A DNA stretch of 64,000 bases. Origin: Microbacterium sp. AB (lineage in GTDB: Bacteria > Actinomycetota > Actinomycetes > Actinomycetales > Microbacteriaceae). Location of the stretch: the NCBI RefSeq assembly GCF_032878875.1, contig NZ_CP118157.1, positions 434,001 to 498,000 on the forward strand, given 5' to 3'. A model generated the notes under the pieces. It had not been told where the DNA came from. It was given only the letters and a program-made list of their open reading frames with translations, and ran no database searches. This document shows, one piece after another, positions 16,950-25,205 of this stretch. Position 1 is the stretch's first letter. Every line of letters begins with the position of its first letter. The translations under genes and the position numbers were made by a program.

Positions 16950-17884
16950 CCCGGATCGCCCGGCTCGTACGACCGGCGGCACGAGCAGCGCTCGTCGCCG
17001 TCGGCGTCGTGCTGGCGACCTTCGTTCTGCTCGGCCTCGTGCCGGGCGACGCGGCCTCGGCGCTGCTCGGCAGCCGGGCGACGCCGGAGGCCGTCGCCGC
17101 CCTCCGCGAGGACTTCGGGCTCGATCTGCCCTGGTACGCGCGTCTCGGGGCCTTCATCTCCGACGTCCTCACCGGCTCGCTGACCTCGTACGTCAACGGC
17201 CAGCCGGTCACGGCTCTCATCGCCGCGCGGGCGGCGCCCACGGCCACGATCGTGCTCGCGGCGCTCGTCGTCGCGGCGGCCGTCAGCGCCGCGCTCGCGC
17301 TCGCCGCCGCCGCGCACCACGACCGGCCCGTGGACCAGATCGTCCGCATCGTGTCCACGGCCGGCGTGGCCGTCCCCTCCTTCCTGCTCGGGATGGCGCT
17401 CATCCTCGTGTTCGGGGTGCGTCTGCGCTGGTTCCCGGTGGGCGGCGTGGACGACGGGTTCCTCTCGTACGTGCTCCCCGCCGTCACGGCGGCATCCGCC
17501 GTGGTGCCGGTCGTCACGCGCAGCCTCCGCGTCCAGCTGCTCGAGGTGTCGGGCTCCGACGTCGTCGCCGCTGCGCGTGCGGCGGGGTTCTCCGAGCGGC
17601 GCGTGACGTTCGGGGTGCTGCTGCCGAACGCGGCGATACCCGCCCTCACGCTCCTCGGCCTCAACGTGGCGTATCTCGTGGGCGGGACGTTCGTCGTCGA
17701 GCAGGTGTTCGGCATCCACGGGTTGGGAGCGCTCATGTTCGACGCGATCCAGGATCGCGACGTCCCCGTCGTGCAGGGCGTCGTGCTGTACACGGCGCTC
17801 GCCGTGGTCCTCGTCGGCGTCGTCACGGATGTGGTGGTGCGTGCGATCGATCCCCGGCGCCGGGTGGAAGGGGCGGTCGTATGA
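16946..17884 (+). CDS. ABC transporter permease, DppB-like
   Basis: 312 residues from GTG 16946, overlapping the previous stop by 4 bp. The GLVPGDAA segment after the first helix, five more hydrophobic helices, the EAA loop (DVVAAARAAGFSER...LLPN) and the VEQVFGIHGLGALMFDAI ending identify it as the DppB-type half of the channel. It is translationally coupled to the genes on both sides. Confidence 0.88.
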   Translation: MTRIARLVRPAARAALVAVGVVLATFVLLGLVPGDAASALLGSRATPEAVAALREDFGLDLPWYARLGAFISDVLTGSLTSYVNGQPVTALIAARAAPTATIVLAALVVAAAVSAALALAAAAHHDRPVDQIVRIVSTAGVAVPSFLLGMALILVFGVRLRWFPVGGVDDGFLSYVLPAVTAASAVVPVVTRSLRVQLLEVSGSDVVAAARAAGFSERRVTFGVLLPNAAIPALTLLGLNVAYLVGGTFVVEQVFGIHGLGALMFDAIQDRDVPVVQGVVLYTALAVVLVGVVTDVVVRAIDPRRRVEGAVV

Positions 17885-18729
17885 CCGTCGCGGCGTTCGA
17901 GACGGCGGCGGCTCCCGGAGCCGAGCGCCGGCGCTCCGGCACGCTCGTCGCCGGCGCCGTGATCGTCTCGGCGGTCGTCCTCGCGGCGGTGCTCGCGCCG
18001 GTCGTGGCGACCCACGACCCGCTCGCGCAGGACCTCACGGGCGGCCTGCAGCCGCCGTCGGCCGAGCACTGGCTCGGCACCGATCAGCTGGGGCGCGACC
18101 TCTGGTCCCGCATCGTCCACGCAGCCCGGACCGACCTGCGCGTGGGTGTGCTGGCCGTCATCGCCCCGGCCGTCATCGGCACGGCGATCGGGCTGATCGC
18201 CGGGTACTTCGGGGGGTGGGCCGAGCGGATCGCGACCTACCTCGTCGACGTGAACCTGTCCTTCCCGTTCTACGTCATCGTGCTCGCGATGGTCGCCCTG
18301 CTGGGGACGGGCGACATCGCGATCTACGTGACGTTCGCGCTCGTCGCGTGGGTCAACTACGCGCGCGTCGTCGCGACCGTCACCGCGGGCTTCGTCCGGG
18401 AGAACTGGGTGGTCGCCGCCCGAGGCGGCGGGCTGTCGCACGGGAGGGTCGTCCTGCGCCACGTCCTGCCCAACGCGTTGCCGCAGATCGTCGTCATCCT
18501 CGTGGGCGACATCGTCTTCGTCATCCTCGCGGTCGTCACGATGAGCTACCTGGGGCTGGGCATCCAGCCGCCCACGCCGAACTGGGGCGGGATGATCTCG
18601 GACGGCCAGGCGTTCCTGGCGACGAGGCCGTGGATCGCCCTGTTCCCCGGCGCGGCGATCCTCGTGACGGGAGTCGGCTTCTCGCTCCTCGCGGACGGCG
18701 TCGCCGACAGGGTGAGGAGCGGGCGATGA
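17881..18729 (+). CDS. ABC transporter permease, DppC-like
   Basis: 282 residues from ATG 17881 (ATGA overlap). It has a short N-terminal cytoplasmic tail, one helix (about 22-43), then the DPLAQDLTGGLQPPSAEHW and LGTDQLGRDLWSR loop typical of DppC. The EAA loop is WVVAARGGGLSH...HVLPN and the motif YLGLGIQPPTPNWG follows. It forms the second membrane subunit of this importer. Confidence 0.88.
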   Translation: MTVAAFETAAAPGAERRRSGTLVAGAVIVSAVVLAAVLAPVVATHDPLAQDLTGGLQPPSAEHWLGTDQLGRDLWSRIVHAARTDLRVGVLAVIAPAVIGTAIGLIAGYFGGWAERIATYLVDVNLSFPFYVIVLAMVALLGTGDIAIYVTFALVAWVNYARVVATVTAGFVRENWVVAARGGGLSHGRVVLRHVLPNALPQIVVILVGDIVFVILAVVTMSYLGLGIQPPTPNWGGMISDGQAFLATRPWIALFPGAAILVTGVGFSLLADGVADRVRSGR

Positions 18730-19544
18730 GCGCGGAGACGGCGAGCGTGCTCGAGGTGTCGGGGCTCTCGATCGCACGTCGCAGGGGGGCGGGCATCGTC
18801 GAGGGCGTGGACCTGTCGGTGCGCCGCGGGGAATGCGTCGGGCTGGTCGGCGAATCCGGTTCGGGGAAGAGCCTGACGCTGCGCGCGATCATGGCGCTGC
18901 TGCCGGACGGCGTCGAGGCGACCGGCGGCGAGGTGCGGGTCGATGGCCTGCCGATGCCGCGGTCGGGCGCCGCCGCGCGGTCGTCGCGCCGCGGGCGGCT
19001 GTCGATGGTCTTCCAGGACCCCGCCGCGGCGCTCGACCCCCTCAGGCGCGTCGGGGCGCAGGTGGCCGCCGTGCGTCGTCACGTGCGCGGACGGTCCGCC
19101 CGAGCGGCGAGGGAGGATGCGTTGGGGCTCTTGGCGGATGTCCGTCTGCCGGACCCGGCGGCCGCGTACGAGCGATATCCCCACGAGCTCTCGGGAGGGC
19201 AGCGGCAGCGGGTGATGATCGCCGTCGCCCTGGCGAGCGAGCCGGAGTTCCTCCTGTGCGACGAGCCGACGACGGCGCTCGACGTCACGGTGCAGGCGGA
19301 GATCCTCGCGTTGCTCGACGACATCCGGCGCTCCCGGTCGGTGGGCGTCCTGTTCGTCAGCCACGATCTGCCGGTCGTGTCGACCGTGAGCAGCCGTCTT
19401 GTCGTCATGCGCCGGGGCGTGGTGGTCGAGGCCGGCGACACGATCGACGTGCTCGGCGCGCCTCGGGATCCGTACACGCGTGGCCTCGTGAGGGCCGCGG
19501 CCGAGCTCTCGGCCGACTCGCCCGCAGGCGGGAGCGGCTCATGA
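18726..19544 (+). CDS. ABC transporter ATPase, DppD-like
   Basis: 272 residues from ATG 18726 (ATGA overlap). Walker A GESGSGKSL, signature LSGGQ and Walker B LLCDEP are intact, and VSHDLPVVST gives the H-loop. The C-terminal DPYTRGLVRAAAEL corresponds to the oligopeptide-importer extension but is short. It works as one half of a heterodimeric ATPase with the next gene product. Confidence 0.88.
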   Translation: MSAETASVLEVSGLSIARRRGAGIVEGVDLSVRRGECVGLVGESGSGKSLTLRAIMALLPDGVEATGGEVRVDGLPMPRSGAAARSSRRGRLSMVFQDPAAALDPLRRVGAQVAAVRRHVRGRSARAAREDALGLLADVRLPDPAAAYERYPHELSGGQRQRVMIAVALASEPEFLLCDEPTTALDVTVQAEILALLDDIRRSRSVGVLFVSHDLPVVSTVSSRLVVMRRGVVVEAGDTIDVLGAPRDPYTRGLVRAAAELSADSPAGGSGS

Positions 19545-20323
19545 CCCCGCCGCTGCTGAGCCTCGCCGACGTGACCGTCCGCTACGGCGCCCACGAGGCC
19601 GTGAGCGGAATCTCGTTCGCGGTGGCGCCGGGCGAGATCGTCGGCCTCGTCGGAGAGTCGGGATCGGGGAAGACGACGATCGGCCGTGCGATCGCCGGGA
19701 CGACGCCCGTCTCCCGCGGCGACGTCCGCTGGGAGGGGCGTGCGCTTCCCTCGCGGCGCTCGCCGCAGGAGAGGCGTGCGATCCAGGTCGTGTTCCAGGA
19801 CCCGTCGCTCTCCCTCAACCCGAGACTCACCGTCGGGACGATGCTCGCCGAGCTGCTCGTCGTGCACCGCATCGCTCCGCGTCGCGAGGTGCGCCAGCGG
19901 GTCGAGGAGCTGCTGGCCCGGGTGTCGTTGCCGCCCGAGACCGCCGATGCCCGCCCCGCGAGGCTGTCGGGAGGGCAGCGTCAGCGCGTCGCCATCGCGC
20001 GGGCGCTCGCGGTGCAGCCGAGGCTGATCGTCGCCGACGAGCCGACGTCGGCGCTGGACGTGTCGGTCCAGGCGGACATCCTGCGCCTGTTCGCGAGGAC
20101 GCGCGACGAGCTCGGCACGTCGATCGTGATCGTCACACATGACATCGGCGTCGTCCGGTATCTGTGCGATCGCGTCGTCGTCCTGCAGGGCGGGCGCATC
20201 GTCGAGCAGGGGCCGACGCGCGAGGTGCTCGCCTCTCCGCGTGAGGACTACACCCGTGCCCTGCTGAGCGCCGTTCCGCGGCTGAGCGTCCATCCGACCA
20301 GCGAGAATCCAGCATTGTCATGA
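19541..20323 (+). CDS. ABC transporter ATPase, DppF-like, with a C-terminus read into a repeat
   Basis: 260 residues from ATG 19541 (ATGA overlap). Walker A GESGSGKTT, signature LSGGQ, Walker B IVADEP and H-loop VTHDIG are complete. The family usually ends soon after the DYTRALLSAVP block. Here the last 11 residues (VHPTSENPALS) and the stop codon are encoded by a repeat sequence shared with 1514-1532, so the native end seems to have been replaced. The ATPase core is unaffected. It is the last gene of the five-gene importer operon. Confidence 0.87.
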   Translation: MTPPLLSLADVTVRYGAHEAVSGISFAVAPGEIVGLVGESGSGKTTIGRAIAGTTPVSRGDVRWEGRALPSRRSPQERRAIQVVFQDPSLSLNPRLTVGTMLAELLVVHRIAPRREVRQRVEELLARVSLPPETADARPARLSGGQRQRVAIARALAVQPRLIVADEPTSALDVSVQADILRLFARTRDELGTSIVIVTHDIGVVRYLCDRVVVLQGGRIVEQGPTREVLASPREDYTRALLSAVPRLSVHPTSENPALS

Positions 20324-20369
20324 CGATGCACTCGGCAGCCGCATCCTCGCGGCGCAGATGAGTTCTCGC
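20290..20369. repeat. palindromic repeat element (copy B) at the end of the importer operon
   Basis: 20290-20308 matches 1514-1532 at 17 of 19 bases. GCATTGTCATGACGATGC (20312-20329) is an 18-nt palindrome broken only by a T:G pair. GCGAGAA (20301-20307) and TTCTCGC (20363-20369) form an outer stem. The importer stop codon (20321-20323) lies in the palindrome. It may terminate the operon, but the match to a second site suggests a dispersed element. Confidence 0.65.
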
Positions 20370-20484
20370 CGGCTCGGGCCCCGTCGGCGGGCTGCGGGAT
20401 CACGCCCGTCTCCACCGCGCCATCCGCTCGGGCGTTCCTCGGGGAAGGGGAGAACGGGAGAAGGGCCGCAGGGAGAATCGACCT

Positions 20485-20550
20485 GTGGGCCTCCGCATCA
20501 AGAACGAGCGGGTCGTGGATCTCGTGCGTGAGCTCGCCGATCTCACGAAC
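20485..20550 (+). pseudogene. vapB: vapB antitoxin remnant
   Basis: From GTG 20485 the frame reads GLRIKNERVVDLVRELADLT, which closely matches the N-terminus of the VapB antitoxins that begin with xLxIKNERVVxLVRELA. After about 22 residues the similarity stops abruptly and the frame runs into sequence that belongs to vapC in another phase. The C-terminal two thirds of the antitoxin, including the toxin-binding tail, are missing, apparently by deletion. No functional antitoxin can be made. Confidence 0.75.
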
Positions 20551-20563
20551 AGGCGCTGCCGAG

Positions 20564-20946
20564 GTGATCCTCGACACGTCGGACGTCATCGAGGTGATCG
20601 ACGCGACGGAGCGTGCCCCTTCGATCGAGGAACGCCTGCTCGCGGCCGGCCATGTGAGGATGTCGGCTCGAGCTGACGGCGGTGCTGATGCGATACCGAG
20701 AGCGTGCGATGCATGCCCTCGCACAACGAGCGCTCGACGACTGGGGCGTCGAGATCGTGCCGTTCGATCAGGAGCAGGCGCGGGTCGCCAGCAGGCGTAC
20801 CGCGATTCGGCCGGGGGTCCGGGCATGCCGCCCGGCTCGACAGGGGCGACTGCTCCAGCTACGCGCTCGCGACCGTCCGGCGCGAGCCCCTCCTGTATGT
20901 CGGAGACGATCTCGTCCACACCGACGTGCTGTCGGCCCTCGATTGA
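20564..20946 (+). pseudogene. vapC: vapC (PIN-domain toxin) remnant with several frameshifts
   Basis: PIN-toxin sequence is spread over three frames in order. VILDTSDVIEVID and GHVRMSA lie at 20564-20665. [15 protein letters not shown] and [11 protein letters not shown] are read in the next frame from 20667 to about 20795. AYRD and then [29 protein letters not shown] follow in further frames, ending at a stop at 20944-20946. The acidic PIN residues (D in ILDTS, E in LELT, D in GDC, D in VGDD) are all still visible, so decay looks recent, but at least three frameshifts prevent a product. With the vapB stub it marks a lost toxin-antitoxin locus. Confidence 0.8.
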
Positions 20947-21030
20947 CGGCGAGCAGCCGGCGAACCCGGAGACGACGCGAAGCGCCCCGCCGTCGGAAGC
21001 GGCTGAAATGCCGTCAGGACGTGACGCGAC

Positions 21031-21062
21031 GAGGGCCCCGGCGCGGGTGCGCCGGGGCCCTC
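21031..21062 (-). terminator. strong GC-rich hairpin downstream of the 5'-nucleotidase gene
   Basis: A perfect 14-bp stem (GAGGGCCCCGGCGC, 21031-21044, with its complement 21049-21062) closes on a 4-nt loop. It lies 14 nt past the stop of the leftward nucleotidase gene. There is no T-run, which is common for terminators in high-GC actinobacteria. It could also shield the vapBC remnant side. Confidence 0.8.
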
Positions 21063-21076
21063 GTCATGCGCGGCCG

Positions 21077-22996
21077 TTACGCGCGCTCGCGACGGCGCAG
21101 GGCCACGAGCAGGACGCCCGCGGCGACGAGCGCCGCGGCGACGCCCGCGAGCGGCCAGGCGACGTCTCCGCCGGTGGGCGCGAGCTCCTCGTCGGGTGCA
21201 TCGGTCGGGGACGGCGTCGGGATCGGCTCGGGCGTCGGCGTCGGCGTGGGCTCGGGCGTCGCGGTCGGCTCGGGCGTCGCGGTCGGGGTCGGCTCAGGGG
21301 TCGCCGTCGGCTCCGGCTCCGCGACGTACTCCGCAGCGCGGCCGAGCGGGGCGGGGTCGACGACGTCGTGCTCGGCGAAGTAGTCCACCGTCGCCGACAG
21401 GTCGATGAGGCCGGTGTCGGATGTCCCCGTGCCGTCCAGGAAGGCCGTGAAGCCGTCGCCGCCCGCCGAGATGAACGAGTTCGTCGTCACGAGGAACTCG
21501 TCCTCGGGCGCGATCGCCTCGCCGTTCAGGGACATCGACACGACGTGCTCGCCCGCGGGCGCCTCGTCGACGTACTCGTAGGCGAAGCCCTCCGAGATGC
21601 CGAGGTGCAGCTTCGGCCGCTCGTTCCCGGGCTGCCACTGCTCCTCGAGCAGCTGCTTCAGCTGCGCTCCGCTGAGCGTCGTGGTCGTGAGCGTGTTGCC
21701 GAACGGCTGCACCGCGGCGGCCGCCTCATACGTCACGGTGCCGTCCTCGCCGTAGAGCAGGTCGTCGCGCAGGCCGCCGGGGTTCATGACGGCGATGTCC
21801 GCGGGCGCGCCGCCGTAGTTCGCGTACTCCGAGGTCGACCAGAGGTAGATGTCGGCGACGAGGTTGCCCATGGTCGACTCGACGCCGCGGTCGTCGCCCG
21901 GCGGGTTGCCGCCGCGCAGGATGTCGGCGCTGATGCGTCCGACGACCTCCTGACCCAGCACGTCCGCCTCCGCGGTCGCCTCGTCGACGATCGCCTGCAC
22001 CTCCTCGTCCGCCGGGAACTGCGGGACGTCGATCTCCTCGCCGTTCTCGTCGAGCTCCTGCGTCGCGAGATCGATCGTCGACCCCGCGATGGAGACGAGG
22101 TCGTGTGTCGTGGCATCCACCTGGATGTCCAGGGCGCCGAGAGTGGTCCCGTACTGGTACGCCTGGACGACGGGGCGCCCGTCGACCTCGCACGAGTAGA
22201 GCCGGTGGGTGTGGCCGGAGACGATCGCGTCGATGTCGGACGACGCGTTCCGCACGAGCTCGCCGTACTCGGAGTCCTCGCCCGCCAGCGCCGCGCAGTC
22301 GTCGCCGGACGCACCGGAGTGCGAGAGCAGCACGATGACGTCCGTCTCGTCGGCGATCTCCGCCGCGACGCGGTCGGCGGCCTCCAGCTGGCTGCCGAAG
22401 TCGAGCTCCGAGATGCCGGCGGGGCTCACGAGGGTGGCGGTGTCGCTCGTCACGGTGCCGATGAAGCCGACCCGCACGCCGTCGACCTCGCGGATGGCGT
22501 ACTCGGCGAGCGCCGGATCGGTCGTTCCCTTCGCGTAGACGTTCGCGCCGAGCGCGTAGTCGACGCCCGAGGCCCAGTCGCCGCCGCCGAAGCGCGGGAT
22601 GACGCGGTCGCGCAGGTCGGCGAAGCCCTGGTCGAACTCGTGGTTGCCGACCGCGGAGACGTCGAGGCCCGCGGCGACGAGCGCGTCGATCGTCGGGTCG
22701 TCGTCCTGGATGAACGACGTGAACGTCGAGGCGCCGATGTTGTCGCCCGCCGAGGCGAAGATCGTGTTCGGGTTCTCGGACCGGTACTGCGCGACGGCGC
22801 CGGCGAGGACCGCGGCGCCGACCTCGTCGCCGTTCGCCTCGATCCGACCGTGGAAGTCGTTGATCGTGAGCACCTGGATGTCGGTCGTGTCGGGTTCGAC
22901 GGACGCGTTCGCGGCGGTGGGGATGAACGCGAGCGCGCACGCGGCCGCCATGGCGGCGGCCGTGCCGGCGACGCGTCGGGGAGTGGGAGAAGGCAT
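21077..22996 (-). CDS. surface-anchored bifunctional metallophosphatase/5'-nucleotidase (UshA-like)
   Basis: 639 residues from ATG 22994-22996, chosen because it gives a clean signal peptide (to about residue 32). The metallophosphatase domain has NDFHGR, GDNIGAS, GNHEFDQG and SGHTH metal-ligand motifs; the C-terminal substrate domain has NPGGLRDDL and the TTNSFISAGGDGF block. A proline-rich TP/EP-repeat linker (about residues 560-600) leads to LAPTG at 605-609, a hydrophobic helix and a RRRER tail. This is a cell-wall sorting signal of the LAxTG type used by class E sortases, so the enzyme should be wall-linked outside the cell, releasing phosphate and nucleosides from nucleotides. No sortase gene is in the window. 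Confidence 0.9.
   Translation of the reverse strand: MPSPTPRRVAGTAAAMAAACALAFIPTAANASVEPDTTDIQVLTINDFHGRIEANGDEVGAAVLAGAVAQYRSENPNTIFASAGDNIGASTFTSFIQDDDPTIDALVAAGLDVSAVGNHEFDQGFADLRDRVIPRFGGGDWASGVDYALGANVYAKGTTDPALAEYAIREVDGVRVGFIGTVTSDTATLVSPAGISELDFGSQLEAADRVAAEIADETDVIVLLSHSGASGDDCAALAGEDSEYGELVRNASSDIDAIVSGHTHRLYSCEVDGRPVVQAYQYGTTLGALDIQVDATTHDLVSIAGSTIDLATQELDENGEEIDVPQFPADEEVQAIVDEATAEADVLGQEVVGRISADILRGGNPPGDDRGVESTMGNLVADIYLWSTSEYANYGGAPADIAVMNPGGLRDDLLYGEDGTVTYEAAAAVQPFGNTLTTTTLSGAQLKQLLEEQWQPGNERPKLHLGISEGFAYEYVDEAPAGEHVVSMSLNGEAIAPEDEFLVTTNSFISAGGDGFTAFLDGTGTSDTGLIDLSATVDYFAEHDVVDPAPLGRAAEYVAEPEPTATPEPTPTATPEPTATPEPTPTPTPEPIPTPSPTDAPDEELAPTGGDVAWPLAGVAAALVAAGVLLVALRRRERA
21195..21315 (-). 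repeat. degenerate short tandem repeat encoding the TP/EP linker
   Basis: Imperfect 12-nt-scale units built from GGCTCGGGCGTCG and GGCGTCGGCGTCG-like blocks encode alternating Thr-Pro/Glu-Pro residues in the nucleotidase linker. The repeat stays in frame and is typical of a wall-spanning stalk; its length probably varies between strains. Confidence 0.7.
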
Positions 22997-23304
22997 CGTC
23001 GTCCTCGTGGTGGGAGTGGATGGATGACGGCGCGCGGGCGCGCACCTCACACCGTCCTGCCTACCCGTCTCAGGTTTCGGGAGAGTGAACGGGATGTCTC
23101 CGAGCGCGCGCGATGGAGGCGGATCGAGCCCATCGGTCGTCTCTCTGTTCGAATGTCGGTGGTCCGAGGGGCGAGGGCTTCACGGTTCTCGCGGGCTCGG
23201 CGCGATCCGCAGGGCCGTGCAGGTCGCCATCCCCGCCCGCACCCTCATCCACGATCCCGGCCCACCGCCCTTCTGCCACGGCGACGCCGGGGCGCGCGCG
23301 GCGC
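22997..23304. other. intergenic region with an orphan 19-bp repeat
   Basis: No convincing gene. It should hold the leftward promoter of the nucleotidase gene and the end of the carrier gene transcript. GTTCGAATGTCGG followed by TGGTCC (23147-23165) matches 38292-38310 upstream of the HNH gene at 17 of 19 bases; here no HNH gene is present. No terminator hairpin with confident geometry was found. Confidence 0.5.
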
Positions 23305-24921
23305 CTACCAGCCGATGCCGAACACCCAGGTCGCCAGCGTCAGGGTGGCGACGCTCACGAGTCCGAGCGCGATCACGTTGAGCCAGAACCCGCCCTTGAG
23401 CATCTGCGCCGCCGTGACGTAGCCCGACCCGTAGGCGATCGCGTTCGGGGGAGTGGCCACGGGGAGCATGAACGAGCACGTCGCGGCGACCGCGACGGGG
23501 AACGCGAGCAGGAGCGGGTCGATGCCCAGGCCGATCGAGACGCCGCCGGCGACCGGAAGGAGCGTCGCGGCCGTCGCGGTGTTGCTCGACAGCTCCGTCA
23601 GCACCAGCACGCCGATGCAGACGATCAGCACGAGCACCCAGACGGGCACCCCGGCGAGCCCTTCGACCTGCGCGCCGATCCAGGCGCTCAGACCGCTGGC
23701 GGTGAACTGCGACGACAGGGCCAGCCCGCCGCCGAACAGCAGCAGGACGCCCCACGGCAGTTCGTTGGCCGCGCTCCAGTCGAGGAGCCGTACGCCGCGG
23801 TTGGCGCCTGCGGGCAGGATGAACAGCAGCAGCGCGACCACGATCGCGATGCCGTGCTCGCTGACGGGCTGCGCCTCGGGCCACAGCAGGGGGACGAGCA
23901 CCCAGCCGAGGGCCGCGAGCACGAAGACCACCAGCACCCGGATCTCGCCGCTGGTCATCCGCCCCAGCTTCGCGAGCTCCGCTCCGATCATCTCGCGGCC
24001 GCCGGGGATCTCCGTGATCTCCGGCCGGAAGACGACCTTCGCCAGGAGCACCCAGGCGAGGAACAGGAAGACGGCGCCGAGCGGGACGCCCACGAGCATC
24101 CACTGGCCGAAGCTGATGTCGACCCCGTGGGCCTCGCGCATGTGCGCGGCGAACAGGACGTTCGGCGGCGTCGAGATGATGGTTCCGAGCGAGCCGATGG
24201 ACGCCGCGTAGGCGATGCCGAGCATCAGCGCGGTGCCGAACCTCGTGCGCATCGCCGAGTGACCGCCGGGACGCGCATCCTCGTCGCCTGTCGTGTCCAG
24301 ATCCGAGGCGTTCGCGACGAGCAGCAGGACCGATACCCCGATGGGGAGCATCATGACGGCGGTGGCGGTGTTGGAGACCCACATGCTGAGCAGCGCGGTG
24401 GCGATCATGAAGCCGCCGATCATGCTCGTGGGCTTCGTCCCGATGGCGCGGATCACCAGCAGCGCCAGACGCTTGTGCAGGTTCCAGCGCTGCATCGCGA
24501 GCGCGAGCATGAAGCCGCCGAGGAACAGGAAGATGATCGGGTTGCCGTACGAGGCGCCGATCTGGCCCATGACGTCGGCGGCGCTGGTCTCGTCGTCGCG
24601 GCCGAGCACGGGGAACAGCGCGAGCGGGATGAGCGCCGTCACGGGCAGGGGGAGCGCCTGGGTCATCCACCACGCCGCCATCAGCACGGCGACCGCGGCC
24701 GTGAGGCGAGCCGGGTGGCCGACGTCCTCGGGCATGAGCAGGTAGGCGAGCACGGCGCCGACGATCCCGACGGCGAAGCCGGTCCACTGGCGAAGATTGT
24801 CGCGCGGGGTCTCGGCCGGCGCCTGCTCGCCGGGGCTGAGGTCCGCGGAGGGGCGGGGATCGGCGGCGGATCGGGATGCCCGAGTCCTGATCGTTCCGGT
24901 CAGCGAGCTCCGGTCAGCCAT
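23305..24921 (-). CDS. SLC13/DASS family permease (sodium:dicarboxylate-type)
   Basis: 538 residues, about eleven or twelve hydrophobic segments after a ~45-residue polar N-terminus. Two SNT motifs, VSNTATAVMMLP and LSSNTATAATLLP, are the paired substrate/sodium-binding signatures of the divalent anion:Na+ symporter family; PPNVLFA and TPPNAIAYGSGY are the matching loop regions. It should import di- or tricarboxylates (succinate, malate, citrate) or sulfate with sodium. It stands alone between the nucleotidase gene and a divergent MocR regulator. Confidence 0.88.
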   Translation of the reverse strand: MADRSSLTGTIRTRASRSAADPRPSADLSPGEQAPAETPRDNLRQWTGFAVGIVGAVLAYLLMPEDVGHPARLTAAVAVLMAAWWMTQALPLPVTALIPLALFPVLGRDDETSAADVMGQIGASYGNPIIFLFLGGFMLALAMQRWNLHKRLALLVIRAIGTKPTSMIGGFMIATALLSMWVSNTATAVMMLPIGVSVLLLVANASDLDTTGDEDARPGGHSAMRTRFGTALMLGIAYAASIGSLGTIISTPPNVLFAAHMREAHGVDISFGQWMLVGVPLGAVFLFLAWVLLAKVVFRPEITEIPGGREMIGAELAKLGRMTSGEIRVLVVFVLAALGWVLVPLLWPEAQPVSEHGIAIVVALLLFILPAGANRGVRLLDWSAANELPWGVLLLFGGGLALSSQFTASGLSAWIGAQVEGLAGVPVWVLVLIVCIGVLVLTELSSNTATAATLLPVAGGVSIGLGIDPLLLAFPVAVAATCSFMLPVATPPNAIAYGSGYVTAAQMLKGGFWLNVIALGLVSVATLTLATWVFGIGW

Positions 24922-25205
24922 GTGTCATCCTCCGTATCGACCCGTTTCACGACGCTGTGGAACCGGTGTCGAGGCGTGGACCCGTGGTTCCGTTTCTCTG
25001 GCGCTTCCATGCTATGCGCCGGTGAGGAACGCGCGGATAACGTCCAGGTCACGTATGGCACGTGGACGACAGATCGACGTCGATGTGCTCGATCCCGACC
25101 TCGATCCCGACGGACGGTATGCGCGGGTGGTCGTCGACGTGGTCACGTCGGGGCCGGCGGGGCTGGGCGCCGGAAGCCGGCGTGTCCGCTCACTAGACTG
25201 AAGAA
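24922..25205. other. divergent intergenic region (SLC13 gene / MocR gene)
   Basis: Must hold the leftward promoter of the carrier gene and the rightward one of the regulator gene. TAGACT (25194-25199) ends 6 nt before the ATG at 25206, so the regulator mRNA is probably leaderless or nearly so. A short frame from 25055 to 25201 was examined and not called. No palindrome of note. Confidence 0.45.
25194..25199 (+). promoter_or_regulatory. -10 hexamer for a leaderless MocR mRNA
   Basis: TAGACT fits the actinobacterial TANNNT consensus and sits 6 nt before the ATG, the spacing expected if transcription starts at or next to the A of the start codon. No good -35 was seen. Confidence 0.5.

Noticed and set aside
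21195..21315. Short tandem repeats considered as a CRISPR array or minisatellite
   Set aside because: Units are in frame and encode a TP/EP linker; no spacers of constant length and no cas genes.
20528..23422. A 964-codon rightward frame running from the vapC remnant across the nucleotidase gene
   Set aside because: Its first residues are genuine vapC remnant, but the rest is antisense to the nucleotidase; it is not one gene.
25055..25201. Small frame (48 aa) upstream of the MocR gene
   Set aside because: No ribosome-binding site, low-complexity Asp/Val composition, and it overlaps the predicted -10 of the MocR gene.
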